This document shows positions 7,580-12,657 of a stretch of DNA of 12,657 nt, one piece after another. Below the pieces are notes generated by a model. The model saw only the letters and a program-made list of their open reading frames with translations, searched no databases and was not told the origin of the DNA. Each line of letters starts with the position of its first letter. Position 1 is the first letter of the stretch. The stretch comes from an uncultured Flavobacteriales bacterium (lineage in GTDB: Bacteria > Bacteroidota > Bacteroidia > Flavobacteriales_D > Crocinitomicaceae). The stretch is taken from positions 1 through 12,657 of the forward strand of contig CAIUKX010000440.1 in the NCBI GenBank assembly GCA_903899795.1, in the 5' to 3' direction. Made by a program: the position numbers and the translations under genes.

Positions 7580-7822
7580 TTATTTTCTTTTAGCCTTCAA
7601 CATTTTCAAATGTTCATCCGGATCGAAATCATCGGCTATACCACTGTTTACTCCTTCTTCAATGGCATGGCGCAAAGCAATAACTTTCTGCTCCTCTGCT
7701 TCGAGTAGCCTTAAACCTGCACGAACAACTTCGCTTGCATTTTTATACCGCCCTTCTCTTAGGATACCTTGAATAAATTGATCAAAGTAACTGCCTAATG
7801 TTATTGATGTGTTTTTACTCAT
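7580..7822 (-). CDS. parD: ParD-type antitoxin (ribbon-helix-helix)
   Basis: 80 residues. The N-terminal SKNTSITLGSYFDQFIQGILREGRYKNASEVVRAGLRLLEAEE is the classical ParD ribbon-helix-helix: a strand that inserts in the DNA groove (NTSITLG), helix 1, the 'GRY.NASEVVR.GLRLLE' block, and a charged C-terminal tail (about 50-80: HAIEEGVNSGIADDFDPDEHLKML) that wraps the toxin. By family the dimer represses its own promoter and neutralises ParE, with stronger repression in complex. The ATG at 7820-7822 lies 9 bp from a perfect 17-bp inverted repeat, the expected operator. The gene order antitoxin-toxin with no spacing is standard. It sits beside small accessory genes, which fits a genomic-island or plasmid-stabilisation context, but no mobility genes are seen. 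Confidence 0.9.
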   Translation of the reverse strand: MSKNTSITLGSYFDQFIQGILREGRYKNASEVVRAGLRLLEAEEQKVIALRHAIEEGVNSGIADDFDPDEHLKMLKAKRK

Positions 7823-7834
7823 GACTATACGTTT

Positions 7835-7865
7835 TTTGCAAAAATACCAAATATAGGTATTTTTG
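7835..7865 (+). promoter_or_regulatory. Mirror-image candidate promoter facing the small + strand gene
   Basis: Because the inverted repeat is perfect, the + strand carries the same pair: TTTG at 7835-7838, 19 bp, TATTTTTG at 7858-7865. It would start transcription near 7870 and serve the frame ending at 8158. Whether this is a used promoter or only a by-product of the operator symmetry is unknown. Confidence 0.45.
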
Positions 7866-7869
7866 CAAA
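7839..7869 (-). promoter_or_regulatory. Candidate parDE promoter
   Basis: On the minus strand TTTG (7866-7869) and TATTTTTG (7839-7846) are separated by 19 bp, matching the Bacteroidota primary-sigma consensus of a TTTG -33 element and a TAnnTTTG -7 element. Each element sits inside one of the two palindromes, so a repressor on either one would block polymerase. The predicted start of transcription lies only a few bases to about 15 bases from the parD ATG, giving a very short leader. A second TAnnTTTG match, TATATTTG at 7848-7855, lacks a well-spaced -33 element. Confidence 0.6.
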
Positions 7870-7939
7870 AAAATAGTTGAGTTTTTTATACGTTGTAGGC
7901 TATAACATAAAGTTTTTAAGCGAAACCATTTTTGAATTG

Positions 7940-8158
7940 ATGGGATTAAATGATTCGGATACCGAAAGCGAAATAATTTGTCGGTTTTATCATCAGTACA
8001 CCCAAAAAGCAAAGAAACTAGACAGTAAGAACTACGACAAAGCCTTCGACAAATTGGCTGAGGAAATATACGTGGCACTCGAAACCTTTAAAAAGTGCAG
8101 GGAAGAGGACGAGGAACTGATTCAAACTGAAAACACTCTCGGTCAGTTATCAAATTAG
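7940..8158 (+). CDS. Small hypothetical protein (72 aa, acidic, helical)
   Basis: I do not recognise this protein. From ATG 7940 it has 72 residues, MGLNDSDTES...NTLGQLSN, and is rich in K, E and D with a helical pattern (YTQKAKKLDSKNYDKAFDKLAEEIYVALETFKKC) and two Cys (one early, near SEIICRFY, one near 54). The frame is open further upstream to a TTG at 7877 (FLSETIFELM...), so a longer 93-residue form is possible; that would be nearly leaderless from the mirror-image promoter. No signal peptide or membrane helix is seen. Its stop TAG (8156-8158) lies directly before the 21-bp repeat array. It is divergent from parD and could share that operator. Codon and residue content look like a real gene, but the start is uncertain. 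Confidence 0.5.
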   Translation: MGLNDSDTESEIICRFYHQYTQKAKKLDSKNYDKAFDKLAEEIYVALETFKKCREEDEELIQTENTLGQLSN

Positions 8159-8159
8159 C

Positions 8160-8350
8160 AAAGGGTTTTGTATAACTCGTGGAGGGTTTTGTAAAATACA
8201 CGCAGGGCTTTGAAAACAGGTGGAGTGCTTTGTAAAACAGGTGGAGGGTTTTGTAAAATAGGCAGAGGACTTTGTAAAATTCATGGAGGGTTCTGTAAAA
8301 CAGGCAGAGGGTTTTGTGAAACTGCTGAAGGGAGTTGTGAAACTGTTCCA
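8160..8350. repeat. 21-bp tandem repeat array, nine degenerate units
   Basis: Units with consensus near GAGGGTTTTGTAAAACAGGCA recur with 21-bp steps. The GGG (or variant) of each falls at 8163, 8184, 8205, 8225, 8246, 8267, 8288, 8309 and 8330; the one 20-bp step follows from a base lost in the third unit. Since 21 is a multiple of three, both strands stay open: + strand heptads like GGFCKTG and - strand heptads like LFYKTLH. There are no unique spacers, so it is not CRISPR. The array begins right after the stop of the preceding small gene. Function is unknown; it may be a minisatellite or the remnant of a repetitive coding tail. Confidence 0.85.
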
Positions 8351-8402
8351 GCCATTTCCATATTTGGATTAAGGACTTTGACTTTGAGTTCACCTATCAT
8401 TA

Positions 8403-8460
8403 GTCTTGTGTCTTATGTCTTTGAGTCCCCAATTTATTGGAGGACGGTCTTATGTCTATG
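8403..8460. repeat. GTCTTAT-type heptamers flanking a hairpin
   Basis: Three adjacent heptamers, GTCTTGT, GTCTTAT and GTCTTTG (8403-8423), lead into a hairpin in which GTCCCCAA (8425-8432) pairs with TTGGAGGAC (8437-8445) through one bulged A and a TTTA loop. Two more heptamers, GTCTTAT and GTCTATG (8447-8460), follow. Short heptamer runs of this kind appear in intergenic DNA of some Bacteroidota; their role is unknown. No T-run follows the stem, so a simple terminator is unlikely. Confidence 0.6.
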
Positions 8461-8623
8461 TTAACATTCCCGTAATCCACTTAAAACATTAGTAATATAA
8501 TTCACATCCTATTAAAGAGATAACCACAGAGATATAATATTGCATTCACGACAGGTTAGTAAGAGAAGGATAGCTTTGACTCGAAATTTTACCAAAGGAC
8601 ATTACCTTAAAAATACTTCGAAA
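8461..8623. other. Leader region of the long secreted-protein gene
   Basis: This 163-bp A/T-rich stretch holds no open frame that looks real. Its only recognisable element is the TAGCTTTG promoter-like match at 8571-8578. Together with the repeats at 8160-8460, the gene-free span is about 460 bp. Confidence 0.45.
8571..8578 (+). promoter_or_regulatory. Candidate -7 element for the long secreted-protein gene
   Basis: TAGCTTTG matches the Bacteroidota -7 consensus TAnnTTTG and lies 45 bp before the ATG at 8624. No TTTG or TTG is found at the expected 17-23 bp upstream, so only one of the two elements is present. Confidence 0.35.
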
Positions 8624-11600
8624 ATGAAAAAAATTCTCTTCTTACTTTCCAATTTATTTTGCTTGTCGCTCGTCTTCGGGCAGAGCTCATTTACACCCGG
8701 AAGGATCGTTGCTTTACAAACAACTGGTGCAACTTCCAAGTTCGGTTCAGCTGTTACTTTAAAGGAATACACAACAGCGGGTGGGGCAGGTGCTTCCATC
8801 GCATTACCCATTACAGGTGCATCTCCAATTCAGGTGGCTGCAACCTTGGGAGGATCTGAAGGATTCTTAACACAATCTACGGATGGAGCTAGTTTGATTT
8901 TAGCTGGATACGCAACTACTGCCGATTATTCTGCAACGGATATTACCGCATCAGTTTCGAGTTCAGTTCCAAGAGCAGTTTACAAAGTAGATGCGGCAGG
9001 GAATTATTCAAAAGTATATTCAAGTACTACTTATTATAGTGCAAATGATATCCGCGGAGGAATTTCTGATGGAACGAATTATTGGGTAGGAGGAGCTTCA
9101 GTAGCCAATGCAGATGGAATCAATTATTTCGGTCCGTCTACAGCTGTTAATTTAGATAATGGTGCTACACCTATTAAAGCGTATGGTTTGAGAATTTTCA
9201 ACGGTCAGATGTATTATTCATCTCAAAAAGCCGGACCTTCTAATACAGCAACTCATCTAGGTATTTTTTCAGTAGGAACAGGTTTACCAACAAGTGGAAC
9301 ACCAACCGTAACTCAAATCATTGACATGGGTGCAACAACCCCTTCTGATTTTTCTTTCAATGCAACAGCAACCGTTTGTTATGTAGCAGTGAACTTGAAC
9401 ACAGCTGCAGGGGGAATTCAAAAATGGACGAAAAGCGGTGGTGTTTGGTCATTGCAATATACATTAGGAACAGGTGTTGCAAGCATTGGTGCTTACGGTT
9501 TGATCGTTGATTATTCAGGAGCGAATCCAGTAATTTATGCAACGACATCAGAATCTACAGTTGGAAACAGAACTATTAAAATTACAGATACGGGTTCAGG
9601 TTCAACAGCTTCAGTTCTTGTAGCGGCAGCTACAAATGTTTGGTTTCATGGAATTGATTTTTCACCTTGTGTTGCTCCAGCAGTTTCTTCAGTAACAAGT
9701 TCTCCTGTTTGTGCAGGAAGCGCATTAAATATTAATTTGACAACAACCGGATCAACTCCATTAACCTATGCTTGGACTGGACCTAATAGTTATTCATCAG
9801 CTGCTCAAAACCCATCGATTGCCAATGCAACAACAGCAGCAACCGGAACATACTCTATCACTGTTTCGAATGGTTGTGGATCAGCTAATTCATCCGTTAC
9901 AGGAACAGTCAACGCTTCACCGACTGCAACAATTTCTGCAGGAAGTGCCACAACTTTTTGTACAGGTGGTTCAGTTACATTGACAGCTTCATCTGGATCA
10001 AGTTATCTATGGTCAACAGGAGAGACAACACAAGCAATCAACGTAACCACAACCGGAAATTATTCGGTGACTGTTACCAATGCAAACAATTGTTCGGCAA
10101 CATCATCAGTAACTTCAGTTACGGTAAATCCGATTGTAACATCGGCAGTAAGTATTGCTTCAGATCTTGGAACAACAGTTTGCCCGAGTACAACAGTTAC
10201 TTATACAGCAACACCAATCAACGGAGGTGCAACTCCGAGCTACCAATGGTTACTGAATGGTAGCAATGTAGGAACAAACAATGCCATATTCAGTACGAGT
10301 TCTCTAGTAAATGGAGATGTTGTTTCATGTATCTTGACTTCTTCAGCTGCTTGTTTGAATCCAACAACTGCTACTTCAAATGGTATTACGATGTCAATTA
10401 CATTGCCGAGTCAACCAGGAACTTTTACTGTAAAAAACACCTTTGTATATAAAGGTGAAATGGGAATTGTTTACTCAGTTCCTGCGGTTGCTGGTGTAAC
10501 CTATAACTGGTCTTACAGCGGAACAGGAGCGACAATCAACGGAACAGGAAACAGTGTAACGATTGATTTTGCTTCAAATGCAACCAATGGAACATTGAGT
10601 GTTACAGCGAGTACAGCTTGTGGAACAAGTACGGCTAGTACAGTTGCCATTTATACCAACAACCCAATTGCTATTCCTCAATCGAATTTAGATTATTCAT
10701 TCGTAACAGTAGGATGTAACCGTGTTGATTACTTAGACACAGCAGCTACGACCGGATTAGATGTTGCAACTGGAAAAAGTACAGCAAACGTTTACCAATT
10801 GAAACGATTATTCACAGAGATTTCGCACTTGAATCCACTACCGAAATACTTGTTCTTAACAGGAGATATCGTAATGGGGTATAAAGGAGTTGCAGATACA
10901 GCTGAATTGGTAAAACAATTGACGAACTGGAAACAGATCTACCAAAGTCACCCATTATCTTCTATGGGAATAACTTTAGTAGCCATCCCTGGAAATCACG
11001 AAACACAAAACAAAGCTGCTAACAAAACATCGTATGTTGAAGCAGAAAGAATTTACACTAGAGTAATGGCTCCTTATATCAATGGAAGCAACGGACCTGG
11101 TGTTGGTGGAGCAGATAACTTAGCTACCGACCAAAGTAAATTAACCTATTCATTCAACTACGGACAAGATCACTTCCTTGTATTGAACACCGATCCAACA
11201 GGACAAGATAGTAAAGTTCCTTTCCATTGGGTGGCGAATGATGTTCAAACAGCAAGAGCAAATCATGCCCGTCACATCTTTGCCTTCGGACACAAACCGG
11301 CATATTCATCAGCAATGAAAGCAGGTGACGGGTTGGAAAATTCAGGAAGTGCTGCTTATGTTGCTCAAAGAGACAGTTTGTGGAAATATTTGGAAAACAA
11401 CAATTGTGAAGCGATGTTTTCAGCGCACGAACACTGTTGGGATACGATTCACCCGCATGCTGGAAAAACATGGCAGGTAATTGCCGGAAACGGAGGAACA
11501 AGAGTGGAGACTTTGTTCATGGGAGCAGGACAACAATACTTGGGTTATACCTTGGTAAACTTATATACAGACAGAAAAGTAAATGTAATGGGATTGGGAA

Positions 11601-12657
11601 GAGATGCGGATATGGGAACAACAGCAGGAAGCTTATATTCTAAAAACGAAGATTTCAATCCAACATCTGTTCGAGCAAACTTCAATATCTGTCTGACAAC
11701 AACATCAAGCAACGCTGTAACAGCTTGTGGAAATTATACATGGAACGGAACGACTTATTCCACATCTGGAACATACACGTACCATACAACAAACGTTGCA
11801 GGATGTGATTCAATAGCTACATTGGTATTGACAATCGGAAACAGCATTGCTCAACCGGCAGATTTTACAACAAAAAATACCTTTGTATACAAAGGAGAAA
11901 TGGGAATTGCTTACACAGTGCCTTCTGTTGCAGGTGTAACCTATAACTGGTCATACAGCGGAACAGGAGCTACGATTCACGGAACAGGAAACAGTGTAAC
12001 CATTGATTTTTCTTCAACTGCAACCAGTGGTACATTGAGTGTTACAGCAAGCAATGTTGCTTGTGGATCAAGTCCGGCGAGAACAGTTGCTATCTACACC
12101 AATGCTCCGATCGCTATTCCTCAATCGAATTTAGATTATTCATTCGTAACAGTTGGATGTAACCGTGTTGATTATTTAGATACAGCAGCTACAACCGGAT
12201 TAGATGTTGCAACTGGAAAAAGTACAGCGAATGTTTATCAATTGAAACGATTGTTCACCGAGATTTCGCACTTGAATCCATTACCGAAATACCTGTTCTT
12301 AACAGGAGATATCGTAATGGGGTATAAAGGAGTAGCTGATACAGCTGAATTGGTAAAACAATTGACCAACTGGAAACAGATTTATCAAAGTCACCCACTA
12401 TCTTCTATGGGAATTACGTTAGTAGCCATCCCAGGAAATCACGAAACACAAAACAAAGCTGCCAATAAAACATCATACGTTGAAGCGGAAAGAATTTACA
12501 CACGAGTAATGGCTCCATACATCAATGGAAGCAACGGACCTGGTGTTGGTGGAGCAGATAACTTAGCTACCGACCAAAGTAAATTAACCTATTCATTCAA
12601 CTACGGACAAGATCACTTCCTTGTATTAAACACAGATCCAACAGGACAAGACAGCAA
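8624..12657 (+). CDS. Giant secreted multidomain protein with two metallophosphoesterase domains (3' end outside window)
   Basis: The frame is open from ATG 8624 to the window end, at least 1344 codons. Residues 1-20 (MKKILFLLSNLFCLSLVFGQ) are a signal peptide. About 21-345 is a beta-propeller-like region ('FTPGRIVALQ', 'SEGFLTQSTDG...LILAGY', 'DIRGGISDGTNYWVGG') found at the N-terminus of many bacterial multidomain surface proteins. Ig/PKD-like modules follow at about 349-430, 433-500, 503-595 and 597-690. A calcineurin-like phosphoesterase spans about 693-1020: GD (D748), GNHE (790-793), GHKP (H890) and AHEH (935-937). The usual first D-x-H/G motif is not evident; VGCNRVD is there instead. 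A CGNYTWNG module is at about 1023-1072, then a second Ig and phosphoesterase begin (D1229, GNHE 1271-1274). T9SS secretion is expected but the C-terminus is out of view. The substrate is unknown. Confidence 0.85.
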   Translation, partial: MKKILFLLSNLFCLSLVFGQSSFTPGRIVALQTTGATSKFGSAVTLKEYTTAGGAGASIALPITGASPIQVAATLGGSEGFLTQSTDGASLILAGYATTADYSATDITASVSSSVPRAVYKVDAAGNYSKVYSSTTYYSANDIRGGISDGTNYWVGGASVANADGINYFGPSTAVNLDNGATPIKAYGLRIFNGQMYYSSQKAGPSNTATHLGIFSVGTGLPTSGTPTVTQIIDMGATTPSDFSFNATATVCYVAVNLNTAAGGIQKWTKSGGVWSLQYTLGTGVASIGAYGLIVDYSGANPVIYATTSESTVGNRTIKITDTGSGSTASVLVAAATNVWFHGIDFSPCVAPAVSSVTSSPVCAGSALNINLTTTGSTPLTYAWTGPNSYSSAAQNPSIANATTAATGTYSITVSNGCGSANSSVTGTVNASPTATISAGSATTFCTGGSVTLTASSGSSYLWSTGETTQAINVTTTGNYSVTVTNANNCSATSSVTSVTVNPIVTSAVSIASDLGTTVCPSTTVTYTATPINGGATPSYQWLLNGSNVGTNNAIFSTSSLVNGDVVSCILTSSAACLNPTTATSNGITMSITLPSQPGTFTVKNTFVYKGEMGIVYSVPAVAGVTYNWSYSGTGATINGTGNSVTIDFASNATNGTLSVTASTACGTSTASTVAIYTNNPIAIPQSNLDYSFVTVGCNRVDYLDTAATTGLDVATGKSTANVYQLKRLFTEISHLNPLPKYLFLTGDIVMGYKGVADTAELVKQLTNWKQIYQSHPLSSMGITLVAIPGNHETQNKAANKTSYVEAERIYTRVMAPYINGSNGPGVGGADNLATDQSKLTYSFNYGQDHFLVLNTDPTGQDSKVPFHWVANDVQTARANHARHIFAFGHKPAYSSAMKAGDGLENSGSAAYVAQRDSLWKYLENNNCEAMFSAHEHCWDTIHPHAGKTWQVIAGNGGTRVETLFMGAGQQYLGYTLVNLYTDRKVNVMGLGRDADMGTTAGSLYSKNEDFNPTSVRANFNICLTTTSSNAVTACGNYTWNGTTYSTSGTYTYHTTNVAGCDSIATLVLTIGNSIAQPADFTTKNTFVYKGEMGIAYTVPSVAGVTYNWSYSGTGATIHGTGNSVTIDFSSTATSGTLSVTASNVACGSSPARTVAIYTNAPIAIPQSNLDYSFVTVGCNRVDYLDTAATTGLDVATGKSTANVYQLKRLFTEISHLNPLPKYLFLTGDIVMGYKGVADTAELVKQLTNWKQIYQSHPLSSMGITLVAIPGNHETQNKAANKTSYVEAERIYTRVMAPYINGSNGPGVGGADNLATDQSKLTYSFNYGQDHFLVLNTDPTGQDS
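10411..11850 (+). repeat. Intragenic tandem duplication, copy 1 (Ig + phosphoesterase + CGNYTWNG module)
   Basis: This 1440-bp unit starts at QPGTFTVKNTFVYKGEMG and runs to the end of the CGNYTWNG module. Its first 804 bases (10411-11214) align with copy 2 at an offset of 1440, rising to 1443 after a one-codon insertion in copy 2. It contains one full phosphoesterase domain with every later motif. Confidence 0.9.
11851..12657 (+). repeat. Intragenic tandem duplication, copy 2 (cut by window end)
   Basis: This copy starts at QPADFTTKNTFVYKGEMG. The Ig part differs from copy 1 at about 15 residues plus one inserted codon; from PIAIPQSNLDYS onward all 183 comparable residues are identical. The histidine motifs GHKP and AHEH of this copy lie outside the window, so its catalytic completeness cannot be judged here. 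Confidence 0.9.

Larger units (their letters stand above)
7832..7872. promoter_or_regulatory. Perfect 17-bp inverted repeat, likely ParD operator
   Basis: TTTTTTGCAAAAATACC at 7832-7848 is the exact reverse complement of 7856-7872, with a 7-bp centre. Each arm contains its own 12-bp palindrome, TTTTTGCAAAAA (7833-7844 and 7860-7871), spaced 27 bp centre to centre. It lies 9 bp upstream of the parD start. ParD proteins are ribbon-helix-helix repressors that bind palindromic sites over their own promoter, so this is the obvious operator. Direct binding is inferred. Confidence 0.75.

Noticed and set aside
7886..7912. attC-like recombination site (ACGTTGTAGGCTATAAC)
   Set aside because: It resembles core-site text only loosely; no paired long stem or integrase is visible.
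8160..8350. Possible CRISPR array
   Set aside because: The 21-bp units follow each other directly with no unique spacers and vary in sequence; no cas genes are near.
8088..8393. Minus-strand frame of 101 residues rich in LFYKTLH heptads
   Set aside because: It is open mainly because the repeat period is a multiple of three, and half of it lies over the small + strand gene; no signal peptide, domain or promoter supports it.
8210..8464. Plus-strand frame with GGFCKTG heptads
   Set aside because: It starts at a TTG inside the repeat array, and its tail past the array is low-quality intergenic sequence; treated as a repeat, not a gene.
9768..10263. Two plus-strand frames (71 and 101 residues) within the long gene
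   Set aside because: They lie in other frames of a continuous Ig-rich coding region and have low-complexity content.
11154..11501. Minus-strand frame of 115 residues inside the long phosphoesterase gene
   Set aside because: The plus-strand frame carries clear GHKP and AHEH motifs over the same bases; this is a shadow.

Overview
The window looks like a member of the Bacteroidota, most likely Flavobacteriales. The evidence is a TonB-dependent receptor, a protein with a type IX secretion (T9SS) C-terminal sorting domain, a FISUMP-domain lipoprotein, many Cys-containing Ig/PKD-like surface modules, and A/T-rich DNA with promoter-like TTTG-N19-TAnnTTTG motifs. Genus assignment is not possible from this alone; Crocinitomicaceae/Fluviicola-like is only an impression.

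Region 1 (1-3684, + strand) is a tightly packed cell-envelope cluster: the C-terminal end of a TonB-dependent receptor, a T9SS cargo protein with two GCTD-type Cys repeats, a FISUMP lipoprotein and a small outer-membrane beta-barrel protein. Gaps are 23, -1 and 38 bp, so it is probably one operon. Region 2 (3704-5572, + strand) is a TMTC-like polytopic membrane glycosyltransferase with C-terminal TPRs. It is cut in two by a single in-frame TAA at 4361-4363, with no frameshift.

Region 3 (5738-7822, - strand) holds small accessory genes: parD-parE (toxin-antitoxin), then a SnoaL-like protein, a dihydrofolate-reductase-family protein and a DUF1801 protein. Upstream of parD lies a perfect 17-bp inverted repeat. 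By symmetry it contains a promoter-like motif pair on each strand, so it may be a bidirectional promoter and operator. Facing the other way is a short hypothetical gene (7940-8158), followed directly by a nine-unit 21-bp tandem repeat and then a cluster of GTCTTAT-type heptamers around a hairpin.

Region 4 (8624 to the window end, + strand) is one very long open frame of at least 1344 codons with no stop in the window. It encodes a secreted multidomain protein: signal peptide, a beta-propeller-like N-terminal region, Ig/PKD-like modules, a calcineurin-like metallophosphoesterase domain, a CGNYTWNG-type module, and then a second copy of the Ig-plus-phosphoesterase block. The two phosphoesterase copies are identical in protein over all 183 comparable residues although their DNA differs at about 35 sites, while the adjacent Ig modules have diverged in protein. 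This is the most unusual signal in the window. No clearly new multi-gene system was found. The best candidates for something undescribed are the duplicated phosphoesterase surface protein and the symmetric parD promoter with its 21-bp repeat neighbour.
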